In this document: positions 50,155-60,878 of the stretch, piece by piece
Layout of the letters: each line of letters begins with the position of its first letter
Position numbering within the stretch: the first letter of the stretch is position 1
Assembly (NCBI GenBank): GCA_963575745.1
Contig: CAUYUJ010017815.1
Location: 227,501 to 291,500, forward strand
DNA: 64,000 nucleotides
DNA from: Prorocentrum cordatum
Taxonomy: Eukaryota; Sar; Dinophyceae; Prorocentrales; Prorocentraceae
Reading direction: 5' to 3'
Made by a program: the position numbers and the translations under genes
The notes under the pieces: generated by a model
What the model saw: the letters and a program-made list of their open reading frames with translations, nothing else
Database searches by the model: none
What the model was told of the DNA's origin: nothing

Positions 50155-51100
50155 AACGGCTGGGCGACAGTGGCAGTGCATCTTCGCATGCGGTTCCGAC
50201 CCAACACGCTGCGCTGGCAGGCCGTCATGCATCAGAGAGTATGGGGCCCTCTTTCACCCTTAGGCAGGCCAGGCATGGCCCTCCCAAAGGAGGCCGACAC
50301 CAGCCACCGGCCACACCGAGAGGGCTCATTGGGGCACGCCGGCAACCCCTTCGACCAGTATAAGGGCAGGGTGGGGGGGTCAGCCTGCGAAGGCTGCGTG
50401 GTGGAAAACCGTCCCCAGCCTCTTGATCAAAGACTGCGTGGCGTGGGGGCAGCCTGCCCCATGCAGCACGTATGTTGTTGCCACCCCAACCGAACCTGAT
50501 ATTCAAATGAGGGTCCCCACTGCCCCACTTTTACTTCCTGAGGGCTGTGAGGGGGCGTGTCTTCCCCATTCTGCATCTATGGACGTTGCGATTTCGCCGC
50601 TCAGCATGCAACACATGCGCACGCCATCTGCCTGGGGCGGAGCACTGAGCCACTGTCAGGGTTCAAACATGCAGCAACATTCGTTTCCCATTTGGGGGAA
50701 GCCAGTCCGGAGGCCGAGCGCGGGCTGGGGCGAATTTGATTCTCCAGCCACGCCAGATGGGGGGGTTAGAGAAGGGTTTGAGTCCGAGCGTGGCTGGGGC
50801 GAATGCCATTCCCAAGCCACGCCAGTGGGTAGATACGTGTTGGAGATCATATGCACCACGTCGTGTAAACAGTTGCAGGGAACAAAGGGGCCCAGACCTA
50901 CCTGAATAACGAACTGGGAGCAGGTCCCCGTTGTCACCACCAAGTGTGGAAGGCCCCCCTGTCACACCTATCGTTGTGTATCGGACCACGCCTTGGACAG
51001 AAGGGGGGAGTTTGTGAGGGGCCAGGTGTGCAGGGCTACCTTGAGGCTACTTGCTTCATTTTTTGCTACACAGTTGTAGGGCGCACCTCAGTGACATAAG
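50155..51100. other. no gene; short foldback repeats
   Basis: GGCTGGGGCGAAT and CCAGCCACGCCAG / CCAAGCCACGCCAG occur twice (about 50727-50756 and 50792-50825) and are mutually inverted (GCGTGGCTGGGG against CCAGCCACGC). Nothing else is recognised. Confidence 0.45.
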
Positions 51101-51104
51101 TAAG

Positions 51105-53665
51105 CGTATTTCACAGTCATGGGAATGACCCGCGCCTGGGGGGGTGATGGTTGTGGGGGGCCCTGTGGGAACGAATTCCCATTGAGGCTTCTCGGTGATA
51201 GGGCACGCAGGGATCGTACTTCACAGTCGTGGGGAGGTCCCGCGCCGTGGGGGGGTTGGTTGCGGGGGGGGCCCATGGGAGGAGCTTTGCACCCCCAGCA
51301 CGAGGTGGCTGCTCAATTCAAGGCCTGACCACGTCAGGACGTTCTGCCGCTGACCACCCCTCGGGATGGGCGAGCCGCAGGCCCCACCAGGATGATCACC
51401 CTGGACGGTCAGGAACTCCGATTGAAGACTGTCGTTCGTGTGTATAAGGTCAGGAGGAAAAGAAACACACAGACACAATGAATCCTCGATTCCCCAGAAA
51501 ATACCGGAAAATATAGGAAGTGGGCGGGAAGACAGAAACCCAGAAAATATGGGAAAACATGGGGAGTAGTTTTATGTGTGTGTATTTATTTGTGTGTCCT
51601 GGGGCCCCTTCAACCCTGGACGGTCAAGAACTACGATTGAAGCATGTCGTTCGTGTGTATAAAGGGTGCCCCCAGCACGGGGTGGCTGCTCACTCAAGGG
51701 CCCAACCACCTCAGAAAGTGATGTGGCTGACCACCCGTCAGGCTGGAGAGCCAGCCACGGGCTCCACCTGGGTCTTAGTCGTGGCAGGGCCCGTAAGAGT
51801 GTCCTTCACAGTCGTGGGGTGGCCCTGGGACAGGTGGTTTAGTCTAGGTTGGGCGGTCGATTGCATTGTATCCAAGGCCTCTCAAGAGAGGGGTGCTTCA
51901 CAATCGTGGGGCGGCTCTTCGCGGTCGTTCGATTCGCGCAATGCCTCTCGTCAGAGGGGCAATCACAGCGCCGTGCGGAACCAGAACCACCCGCCTGAGG
52001 ACCCCCCCGCAGATGCCATTCGAAACAAAAGACTTTCCTGATAACGGTTTTCATGTGGTCCCCAACTGGCCCCCGATTTCCGTTCTGGCCCTACTTGATT
52101 GTTTTTGGGTGCATCCCATATCCTTCTCAGTCACCTTGCGTTTCCACCGTATCCGCATGAAGACGCGTTACCATTTGGAACCGTGGGCCCCGTCACCTGT
52201 AGTATGGAAGAGAGGTCAGACGCCAGCCCCCTCCTTGCCCTTCCAGCGCCCTGGTCACAGCCAGGTGTTCAGCGCACTTGCTGCTGAGCCGAGGGGGGCA
52301 CGCGAGTTTCGTGACAGCCACGCCCGACGGCATTCTTTTTGTTTTCATGAAGTGCGGCTGTCTATCGGAAGGATTGCTGGTGGATCGGTTTGGTGCGGAT
52401 TGCACGGACCGCCCCGCCAGCGCCCAGACTCGGTCCAATTAAGCCGTACCCGGAATGGGTGACACCTGGTTTACAGGCGGGGGATCGCGGTGGCATTTGA
52501 TTAACTAGTGCCTGTGCGCGACTTTCTGTAAAGGCGGCGCGGGGCCACCACCCGCGATGGAAAGCGCAGCCCCTAGCAGCAAACAACTAAAAGAGGCAGG
52601 ACCTGACATCGGCCACCTCCTTGGGCTGCGGCGGGACCGATGCAGAGGGTGGAGAAGAACAAGTCAGTGTTCAGGTCTATGTGCTAGCTTATGGCTGATA
52701 CTCGTTCTTCAAAGTCGTGTGGCGACACCGCGCCTGGTAGGTATCAGGGGGGAAGCTTGAAGGCAAGCTGTGATGCACAGTTGGGGGCGACCAGTGGGGA
52801 CGCTGCATCTTGTGCTTCACCGTCGTGGGGGCACCATTAGGGGCAGGTGCATCATCGAGCCAAGCCTTGGGGGTCAGTGATTGTGGGGGATGTGGGGGGC
52901 TTATGGGAAGAATCATCGATTGGAGAAGCATGGGCACGCAAGGACGAGTTTCCCCCTTCAGGAGGCGTGGCCCACACGTTAGCTTGCGTCTTCTGGTAAG
53001 TTGGCGTTTGAGTGTATCGACCATGCTTCAGAGTAGTAGCTCTGACCCGCGCTTTGGGGGGTGGGTTTTGCGAGGGGCCATTAGGACAGGAGCTCCCATT
53101 GCGCATTGGGGCCCGAGTAGTTAGCGGCGCACGTGCCACGTAATAGATTGCGCATCGGTCCCGAACCATATAGCAATCCCATGCGACCGTTAGGGCAGTT
53201 GGGTAAAGGATTGTGCTTCGCAGTCGTGGGGCGCACCGCTCTTTGAGGGGAGGTGTCTGCGGGGCTGCTCCAGAGGCCTCTATGTTGCACAGGGGCGGAT
53301 GTGCCATACTTCAAGAGTGAGAGGGGCATTGCCCTTGTATCCCCGTCAAAGGTGCTTCACAGTCGTGGGGCGCATGGTGGGGCATTTGTTCAATGCCTCA
53401 GGTTAGCCCCACGGCCTGCTCCCGCAGGTCAACGATTCAACGTGATCGCTACCCCTCTGCTCTGACACGCAGCGCATAGCCTAAACCCAAGTTTTTCTGC
53501 GGAATCCGGCATTGGGGAATGCAGGGGAGACCTTTATCCTTCACAGCAGTGGCAAGATCCCGCGCCCTGGGGGACGGCGGTCTCCTGGGGCAGTGCACCC
53601 CCATCCTTCGGGAAACGGACAGATGTGCTGTCGAGAACCGTGCCCCGCAGTCGTGGGGCGGCCTT
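51105..53665 (+). repeat. decayed repeat field with CTTCACAGTCGTGGGG motif
   Basis: The motif, with 0-4 changes, occurs near 51112, 51213, 51804, 51897, 52709, 52815, 53026, 53215, 53353, 53539 and 53644, always on the same strand. It is often followed by CCCGCGCC and a G-run. Many gaps are close to 93-106 bp or twice that, as expected of an eroded satellite of about 100 bp. Two related segments containing CGATTGAAG and GTCGTTCGTGTGTATAA (51410 and 51622) are also duplicated. No gene is seen. Confidence 0.65.
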
Positions 53666-53904
53666 TCGCATGGCAGGTATCTGCGTGCTTCGCATCGAGG
53701 CGACGTCTGGCTCGTGTTGTATTGTCTGTGTGCTTGCTGACGCATGTAAGCGAGCGTGTTGCTGCGTGCACATAGTTAGTTGAAAGCGGGTAGGGACCCA
53801 GTCCCATTCGAAGCATACCAGCGGGTATGGCACGAGCATGGCAATAATCCGCCCGCGTCCTAAGAGACAGTCTTGCCTAGTCTCGTCCCTCCCTTCCCCC
53901 CTGT

Positions 53905-54109
53905 CTTCTTCTGCTCCTCCTCCTCCTCCTGTTCCTCCTCCCCCCTGGTTCTCCTGCTCCTCCTGCTCCTCCTCCTCCTCCTCATCATCATTCTTATTAT
54001 CATCACCACCCTCATGGACCATCATCATCGTAATCATCATCAGCATCATCATCCTCATCATCCTCATCCTCATCCTCATCAGCATCATCATCCTCATCCT
54101 CATCATCAG

Positions 54110-54146
<37 letters not shown>

Positions 54147-54185
54147 GTCGTCGTCGTCATCATCATCATCACCATCATTATTATT
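53905..54185 (+). repeat. (TCC)n then (CAT)n arrays
   Basis: TCC-rich to about 53985, then CAT/CATCAT with GCAT and CGT variants to 54180. It resembles the GAG/GAT pairing of the 39.6-kb block on the opposite strand. Confidence 0.9.
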
Positions 54186-54420
54186 CTGCCCGTCTGCTGT
54201 TGCTGCTCCTCCTCCTCCTCCTCCTTCGCCTGGCCCCCCTCGTGCCCGTCGTCCCGAGCTCCATGGCTTTGGCAGAGGGCAGGCAGCGTGCGCGCTGCTG
54301 CTGGCAGCGGCCGGCTCCGCGGCGGCCTACGCCGGAGGCGCCGCAGGGGGTGCGCGTCGGGTCGGACGAGGAGGGCCCGGAGCACGCGCGACCCGACAAT
54401 TTCGGGAGCGGATGCCGTTC

Positions 54421-54613
54421 GCGCCAAATCGGGGGAGAAAAAGATACGGATACGTGTTGTCCCCCTTCGTTTTCGGCCTTTCCTGGCCCTCCTGGGGAAT
54501 CCTCGTTGTCACCGCTGGATTCGCCTCGAAATTCTGGTCAGAACGCACCCCAAGAGAGGTCCGGGGACAGCACGTATCCGTATCTTTCCGCCCCCCAACC
54601 AAATTCGGGGCGC
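54421..54613. mobile_element. F5 TIR element (193 bp)
   Basis: GCGCCAAATCGGGGGAGAAA and AAGATACGGATACGTGTTGT at the left are inverted at the right (ACAGCACGTATCCGTATCTT, ...GGGGCGC), giving imperfect TIRs of about 45 bp. It is non-coding. Confidence 0.85.
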
Positions 54614-54635
54614 GACAGGAGGGGTCGTTGTTCTT

Positions 54636-54759
54636 GGCATCGCTCGGACGTGTGCGTTTTTCCTTCGGCGGGGGCCATCGAGGAGCATTCTTGACCATTT
54701 GGCGAGAGAGCCACGCAAGAAACCGAAAAAAGCACGGAGTGGACGTCCGAGCGATGGCC
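54636..54759. mobile_element. F6 foldback element (124 bp)
   Basis: GGCATCGCTCGGACGT at the left is inverted as ACGTCCGAGCGATGGCC at the right. It lies 23 bp after F5. Confidence 0.75.
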
Positions 54760-54856
54760 AGTTTTCGGTGACAAAGGGACGGCGCGTCGGGGTCCGAGCG
54801 AGGGTGTTGATGATGTCGACGGCTCGCTCGTTGCCGGATTTTTTTTATGAGATTTG

Positions 54857-54975
54857 CTGACCTTTTGGCTGAACCAAGCAGCAGGGTTTCGACTGTTTCC
54901 TGTGCTTCTGAATCTTGCCTCCCCGTTCTAATATTCCACTGCTGCATGAGTATCTGAGCCTTCTGATCACCCCGC
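54857..54975 (-). repeat. 3' LTR-like repeat
   Basis: It aligns by eye, in the same orientation, with 58080-58195: GACCTTTTGGCTGAACCAAG against TACCTTTTAGATGAATTGAG, CCGTTCTAATATTCCACTGC against TCGTTCTAACACTACACCTG, and CTGCATGAGTATCTGAGCC. Identity is moderate, implying age. The exact ends are not defined. Confidence 0.5.
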
Positions 54976-55084
54976 CTCGGGTCCAGGCAACAAAGTGATG
55001 CCAGATCAGATCACATATATATATATATATATATATATGTATAGATAACACTTGCAGCGGAACGGTGGCCAAGGACCTACGCCA

Positions 55085-55580
55085 AGGACCTACTGGCAGC
55101 GTCACGGCCCTGCTCGAGTCGAAGACCAAGCCGGCTGTCGCAACCAGAGGGTCCCTCATGCCGACGGCCATCGCCGTCATCAGAGGGTCGGCAATACGCC
55201 CAGTAGTCCGAAGCTTCACGATCCGAACGTCGCCGCTCGCCACGCGATCTTGCAGCCACAGACAACGTGTATTGACATGCCTCTGTCTGCCCAGCCCACG
55301 GCGGGTTGCGAGTCCCTTCGCTGCCGCGCCGTCCGTTGTCACGTTCAAGCGGATCGCAGAAGACAGTCACCACTCCGCCATCAGCGACTTATTGCCCAAT
55401 GCATGGGCACTGCCTCTCACTGCCGCGTGGTACTCGTCCTCGCCGACGTTCACCGCAATCGCGCTCTGCACAGTCAAACTGCTCTTGGGCAGGTGCTTCC
55501 CGAAGAACAGTTGCCATCCCGCTGGTGCTCTTCCTAGTGATGACGTCCCCAGCGTGGTCTGCATCAACCCAGGCATCTAG
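55085..55580 (-). pseudogene. copia RNase H domain, frameshifted
   Basis: Reading leftward, one frame has WQLFFGKHLPKSSLTVQSAI and EDEYHAAVRGSAHALGNKSL, the segment around the catalytic Glu of copia RNase H. Another has DGAAAKGLATRRGLGRQRHV and NTRCLWLQDRVASGDVRIVK ending IADPLMTAM, matching the 'D-s-x-A-A-x-x-x-a-x-R-x-G-x-G-r-x-R-H' and 'aD-x-x-T-K' blocks. A frameshift near 55360 separates them, so the enzyme is not encoded intact. Confidence 0.8.
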
Positions 55581-56331
55581 CGAGTTTGCATCGCCTGCTT
55601 CGGAAGCTTCAAGACAGGCCTGGGCCGTCCAAGTACGTAGCGCCCATGACGTTTCCGCTCTTGGAAGTCGAACTCGTTTGGGATCTTGATGCCATGGGCA
55701 AGGCATTTCACAGCCTCCTGGATGTCCATGTGGTCTTGCCCAAGATAGCTGGCTCTCATGACGCAGGAACAAGTCATCGTCGCCTCAGAGCTCGAAAGCA
55801 CTCTGCTCTCTGCACCCGTTCATACGTCTGACCCATAATGTTTGTCATCTGACGTATCCACCTATATGTCCTTTTCTGAACCCAAGTCTAGTGCGAGAAG
55901 CTCTGCGTGTCTACGGTCTCCTTCCATCTCAAAGCCGTCCTCCGCGATGTGGACAACCCGGCTCAAGATGCACGCATCTTGGGAGTCACCTGCCTCAGTG
56001 CTAATCGTTGATGTGTGCACGTAATTGAACGTTGTTCACCCAAGACAACGAAATCATCTCCGTGGACGGAGAGCCTCGACCCATCAGATGGGTTATAGAA
56101 TAGCTCCGTCTTCCCTGGAACCTAATCCCTTTTTAGCCAAAAAGTTCGGTGTAGCTCTTCTGCCACACGTGGCTTGCGTCCTGAGTCACGTGCATCGTCC
56201 ATTGAAAAAGCCCAAAATGACTTTGTCTGTCCTGATCTCCCTCCGGCAACTTCTGTATGTGGTCCACTGGGCAGATCCGACTCCATAGTCGGACCTAGTT
56301 CCACTGTGTCGTCCACCTCGCACGCCTGATC
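55581..56331 (-). pseudogene. copia reverse transcriptase C-terminal half, frameshifted
   Basis: The most upstream homology is FQWTMHVTQDASHVWQKSY, the 'lYGlrdA-x-x-W' block. GKTELFYNPSDGSRLSV leads into VHGDDFVVLG (HGDDF codons at 56050-56064), the copia equivalent of YVDD. Then come DGFEMEGDRRHAELL, RASYLGQDHMDIQEAVK and IPNEF...RYVLGRPR, and at the low end LDAWVDADHAGDVITRKSTS opens RNase H. The blocks are in correct order but spread over several frames with internal stops. The N-terminal RT motifs and integrase are absent. Confidence 0.85.
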
Positions 56332-56379
56332 CGTCTCCATAGTCTGACGTGGCCCCGGTATGTGGTGTCCACGAGCATT

Positions 56380-56545
56380 GTCACATACGTCTCCACATGA
56401 TGGAGATGAGTTTAATGTTGATGATGATGTTGATGATGGCGATGATGATGATGCTGATGATGATGATGGTAAGATGATGGTGATGATGTTGCTGATGTTG
56501 ATGATGATGCTGACGATGATGCTGCTGATGATGATAAGCGCTATG
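56380..56545 (+). repeat. (GAT)n microsatellite inside the copia element
   Basis: GAT/GCT/GTT triplets occupy much of the place between gag and RT where protease and integrase should be. Confidence 0.9.
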
Positions 56546-56789
56546 GCCACCTCCAGCTCCATCGTCGCGCCTGTCCCCGCCGTTACGACGACCCTCGTCG
56601 TCACGCCAGTCTCCTGTGGAAGAGCGCCTCGGATTGCCTTGCTCGTCGATATCGTCGTTGGTGATGTCTGTGCTTTGGAACGGATCGAAGGTACACAATT
56701 CAAATGCCCCGTCTCGTGAGCTCGTCGGCGATCATGGTCATGTTCATGCTCCTCTCCTTCCTCCTCAACAGAATAGAGGGGGCGTCGGT

Positions 56790-57914
56790 TGCGGTTTTTC
56801 TTCTTCTAGTCTTGGGGAGCTCTCCGGCAGTCGGAGCTACGATGGCCCCAGCCCCTGCAATTATTACAGTAGCCATTGAAACTCTTACCGGCCTTGCCCT
56901 TCCCATCCTTACCTTTGGGTTGTCGCTCGAGCGATCCCACGTCCACGTCCATGTCGTTGCCACGGTCACGATGACGACCGTGCTGCTGAACTTGTGGTCC
57001 ACGAGCCTTGGCGCCGAGCCGCGCCTCCACGTAACGTTCGGTCTCGGTCCTCATGCCCATGTACGTATCGAACTTCGCATGCTGGCCAATTCGCTACACA
57101 GGCGCCTCCGTTTAGCCTGGTCGCTGGTGCGGTTCCCTCAGCCTCGCCGCCGACGGCGAAAGTGTCGAACCTCGTGGCGTTCCGCTGCAGGTTCGTCTCC
57201 AGCTCCTGCGGGAGAGGGCTCTCGAGCGCAGCCATTCTGATGTCCTCTGGTAGGGCCCAGGCCCCCCTCCCCAGGACGTTTCGGAGCGGTCGCACTTCGT
57301 CACCATTTCCTCCCACCGCTCCAGGCCGCCCGCAATAACGTCCATGGAGCCCCTCCCAGGGTTGATGATCTGCCTAAGTAGGCGACAAACCCCACCCCCA
57401 GTGAGTGGGTCGAACCGTCTGCTCGACTTCAGCCAGGCTTCCATTCCGTTGGTCCCGTCATTGGCCTCGCTCTCTGGGATCTGGACCAACATGCTGTACA
57501 CTTGGTGGAACTTCTCCAAGACCTCGTCGATGTTGGCTGGATTCGCATCGCTGCCGAAAGCCTGCAACAGTGTGTTATTGGTGATGGTCTCCTTGGTCTC
57601 CATGGCCCACTCCACCAGGTCGTCAGGAGACGGGTGCACGCTCACGATGAAGTTCTTGGGTCTTCCTCTGCCGCACGCCGAACTTCTTCTCTAGCACCTT
57701 CTCGTCCCCGTCTCCAAACACAGTGGGCTTGCCAATGCCCTTGGAGTCCACAAGGGAGGCCGATCCTCTCTTCGCAGCCATCTTGTCAATCGACGTCGCA
57801 AGGCGCTCGATGCCCTGCGTCTTGGCCTGCTCCGCCGCAAGCTGTTGACGTAGTAATCGGATGTCCTACTGTAGACGTTCCAGCGTCGCTTGAAGCAGTT
57901 GCAAGATCTGCTCC
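56790..57914 (-). pseudogene. copia-type gag with CCHC zinc knuckle, broken
   Basis: Leftward from the ATG at 57914-57912 the frame gives MEQILQLLQATLERLQ, then an in-frame TAG. Further on come LATSIDKMAAKRGSASLVDS and GKPTVFGDGDEK. A different frame has FIVSVHPSPDDLVEWAME, NTLLQAFGSDANPANIDEVL and GGLERWEEMVTKCDRSE, a retroviral-like Gag core pattern. Another frame shift gives LPEDIRMAALESPLPQELET, and the C-terminus carries CNNCRGWGHRSSDC (C-x2-C-x4-H-x4-C, nt 56868-56827), the nucleocapsid knuckle that binds RNA. At least one stop and two frameshifts are present. Confidence 0.8.
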
Positions 57915-58079
57915 ATTGTGTAGATCTCTACCTGAATGCTGGACTATATTTTGATGCTGAACTTTACCCGAGTGTTGAACTCTGGCTCAAGCCGTTCACG
58001 AAGTTACCGAACGTATCGAAAAACGGAGACGTGCGTATTGGGTGGGTTCTACCAGTGCGTTACCATAATGATGTGTGCT

Positions 58080-58195
58080 TACCTTTTAGATGAATTGAGC
58101 CGCTATTGGTTCTATTACTCCCCTCTGCTTATTAGTCCTGCCCGCTCGTTCTAACACTACACCTGCTGCATGAACACATGAGCACTCTGATCAGA
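58080..58195 (-). repeat. 5' LTR-like repeat
   Basis: Partner of 54857-54975. No convincing primer-binding site was identified on its inner side (below about 57950). Confidence 0.5.
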
Positions 58196-58317
58196 ATTCC
58201 TCGCGACCAGTTTGTTCTCGACCAGTTCGTTCAGAGCGTTACCGCAAGTGTTCGGAAATGGATGATCTGGGGGGATTTGGTGGGGAACTTTTGGCTCAGC
58301 GTTGCGACTCCGCCGGT

Positions 58318-58485
58318 TGTGGCCCACGACGTCTCGGCGCGACACGTCATCAGCGTCGCGGTCTCCACGCGTCAGCGCCCCGAGTGTTTCCCGGCCTCCC
58401 GCCCCCGCGGAGCGGAGCGACACGCCATTAGCTCGCAGGGAACAGCGTGTCGCCGGGGCCGCCGCCGCGAAACGCGATGCGAAAG
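58318..58485 (+). repeat. R150 dispersed GC-rich repeat, copy 2
   Basis: Collinear with 34612-34760 (GCGACACG, CGCGGAGCGGAGCGAC, GCGTGTCGCC..GGGCCGCCGCCG). Confidence 0.7.
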
Positions 58486-58489
58486 TTCC

Positions 58490-59440
58490 TGCCCGTAGGC
58501 AGAAGTGGATGCCCGACGACGACAAAAACGACGAGGTCGTCGTTGTCTTCGTCGTCGTTGTCATCGTGGACGTCACGACACCTGCAGCTCGTTTCTGGGC
58601 TGCCGCCAGGAGCGTTCCTCGTCCCACTGGCGCTTCCGGCGCCCGGTGGCGCCCGAGAGATCAGCCTCGTGAGCAGATTCTTAAACCCCCATCTGTCCGA
58701 GCCCCCCCCTCTGGTCCGGCCCGAGAGGGGGGCTCGTTCTATATTCTATACGTCGAGCCTCCCGTTCTGGTTGATCCTCCTGCTCCGCTGTATCTTGTTC
58801 CCCCGCGTCAGCCTCCACTCTTCTGGTCGCCCCCCAGTCGTCGGACTGGGCCCCTTCTTGCTGCGGGATTTCCTGCGCCGGGAGTCCACGGCCCTAAACA
58901 ATCCACTGAGACAGAAGTTCACGATTGTCCGTTTGTCTTCTTTCTGTCTCTCTCCTTCCCGCTCTCTCTCTCTCTCTCTCTCTTTCTCGTGCTCTCTCTC
59001 TTTCTCGTTTCTCTCCCTTCTCCTTACTTCCGCTCTGTGTGTGTGTGGTTTGCTATCTGGGCGATTGGACTAAAAGGGGTGTCACACGCACACGCACACA
59101 CACAACGTCAACGCCCGTCTCCCACGACGTGTTTCTTTGCAGTTGTTCTAGGTGGTTGGTGGCTGCGGTGCATGAGTGGGGCTGGATTTCGCAAAAGCCC
59201 CATGCAGGAGCAGGATCTGGGATCACGCTGAGCAGTGCGAGCAGCCAGAGGAGAAAGAGCAGCGGCAATGGCCAGCGGAAGAGCAGCCAGATGAGCAAGA
59301 GCGGGATAAGAATGCGAAGCGCCAGGTCAGAGGGGGGAATACGTAACAGCATCAGGAGGAGCGAGACGTAGCAGTGGCAGAAGAAAGAGGAACCAGGGTG
59401 AGGAGGAGTACAGTCCCGCTTATGATTAAGAAGCCTCCTC
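58490..59440. other. no gene; CT and GT/CA low-complexity patches
   Basis: CTCTCT-rich 58960-59010 and a GT/CA patch 59035-59105. The 309-codon frame starting upstream crosses these and lacks domains. A hydrophobic 99-codon minus frame at 59053-59352 has poor codon bias and no neighbours to support it. Confidence 0.4.
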
Positions 59441-59445
59441 CCGAA

Positions 59446-59620
59446 AAGTTGGCCCAGCGTTTCTTAACCAACTTGCCGGAAAGCTGGCTCAGTTTCTTAA
59501 AGGGAATGGTAGCCTTGGATCCTAGAAATGAATGGTGTACGTTCCTGGCTCCAAAAGCTGGCCCAGCGTTTCCTTAAGAAACCTCGGAAAAGCTGACCCA
59601 GCTTTCTTAATTTATAATTT
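59446..59620 (+). repeat. repeated AAAGCTGGCCCAGCGTTTC motif
   Basis: AAAAGTTGGCCCAGCGTTTC (59446), AAAGCTGGCTCAGTTTCTTA (59480) and AAAGCTGGCCCAGCGTTTCC (59553), plus AAAGCTGACCCAGCTTTCTT (59593): four decayed copies in 170 bp. Confidence 0.7.
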
Positions 59621-59799
59621 CTTAATCAAATGTTTGACTGTAGGGGGAGGAGGACGAAGGAGACGCCGCCCGTCGTGCTATCTGTAGTTTCCCCCCCCCC
59701 GCCTGTCATTCCGGTTTGGGGATTGGCATCCAGTTCGTGGCAGGGGGAGCAATGGGGGGCGAGGAATGGAAGAGGAAGAGGGCGAGGAGGATGTGGATG

Positions 59800-59865
59800 A
59801 TGTGGAGGAGGAGGAGGAGGACGAGGTGGAGGAGGAGGAGGAGGAGGAGGAGGAGGAGGAGGGGC
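59800..59865 (+). repeat. (GGA)n microsatellite
   Basis: About 65 bp of GGA triplets. The stretch from here to 60660 holds nothing recognised except a 16-bp direct repeat, GCATTGGTTCGTTATT, near 60093 and 60145. Confidence 0.85.
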
Positions 59866-60668
59866 AGGGACGAGAACACGGAGCAGGAAGATCAAGTGCA
59901 GGAGCTGGAAGGCACCTAGCTGGCGACTGATTGCCTGCTGGTTTTACGAAGTGCGACTTGGACGTGGAGCACATTCTTTCGTGATTCCCCGACCAGGCGT
60001 TTCGCTATAATTTCCGGTTGATGACGTTTGGTCGACGTGGTCATGGTCATACATATCTTAGCTAGCAATGGCATCCCGTTAGTCATGATATGCCTCAGCA
60101 TTGGTTCGTTATTTGTTGACGCCATGGTGATGTTGTGTGGAAGCGCATTGGTTCGTTATTCGATGGACGTTGGAAGCCTCCTAGAACTAGTTGGCCCCGG
60201 TAGTGCGGAAGCGACGCGACTTCAATTGTGAAAGTTGGTGCTTTATCGCCAACTTCACAATGGATGCACCATGGCGAAATCTTGGCGAGAGGACTTCCAG
60301 ATACCAGCATACTGTCGCCTGAGCGAGGCAAACTCGGCGGCCCGCTGCGATGCGGGGCGTCCTTGCCCATGCTGTTCAGCAGCGGCATGGACTGTTGAGA
60401 CGCAATGGCCGGACTTCGTTTCGAGCACCATCGCGCTGGCACGGGTGTGCTTAGACGAGGCCGTTGCCTAATCTTCTTTCGTTGCAGAAGTGCCTCTTCC
60501 AATTGAAGCGCGTTTCGAGTTTCTCTCTGAGGCGTGTGAGCGTGTTTTGGGTGCCGGCGTGCTGCTCCACTTTGGAGTGTTCACATCAGGCCGGCCGCGC
60601 ACGGCCCGAAAGCGAGGAGGCGGGAGAGATGAGAGGGAGGGGGAGGGAGGGGGAGGGAGGGAGGGGAT

Positions 60669-60875
60669 AGATCATAGGGGATCGAAAATGTCATAAACAT
60701 AAAACTCGGAGGTCCGCGCGGATTTCTCGGATCCGCGCTGGACCCCCCTGGCGGCGCCTCCGGCGCCGCCCCTGGCGCGCTCCGCGCGCCAGGGAGGGGG
60801 GTCCAGCGCAGATCCAAGAAATCCCCGCGGACCTCCGAGTTTTTATGTTTATGTCAGTTTTCGTTCCCCTAGATC
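60669..60875. mobile_element. F1 foldback element, copy 3 (207 bp)
   Basis: Arms: GATCATAGGGGATCGAAAATG-like left end against GAACGAAAACTG-like right end (inverted), TCATAAACATAAAACTCGGA, and the GC-rich stem with GGCGGCGCCTCCGGCGCCGC and the CGCGCTCCGCGCGCC centre. It matches copy 2 closely in the stem. Confidence 0.9.
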
Positions 60876-60878
60876 AGG

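Larger units (their letters stand above)
54857..58195 (-). mobile_element. Ty1/copia-like LTR retrotransposon, internally deleted
   Basis: On the minus strand the order is 5' LTR-like repeat (about 58195-58080), gag with zinc knuckle, a short AT/GAT-rich spacer, the C-terminal half of RT, RNase H, and 3' LTR-like repeat (about 54975-54857). Only about 500 bp separate the gag knuckle and the first RT homology, so protease, integrase and the N-terminal half of RT are missing. Frameshifts and stops occur in both remaining regions. It can only be non-autonomous. Confidence 0.8.

Noticed and set aside
49411-50232. 273-codon basic minus-strand frame
   Set aside because: Composition follows degenerate CGT/CGC triplets, no domain is seen, and alternative frames are equally open.
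54857-54880. Spliced-leader-like sequence (TTTTGGCTGAACCAAG)
   Set aside because: Only partly resembles the dinoflagellate spliced leader and lies in the LTR-like repeat of the copia element.
59053-59352. Hydrophobic 99-codon minus-strand frame resembling a small membrane protein
   Set aside because: Derived from GAGCAG/AGAGCAGC-rich DNA; poor GC3 and no neighbouring gene.
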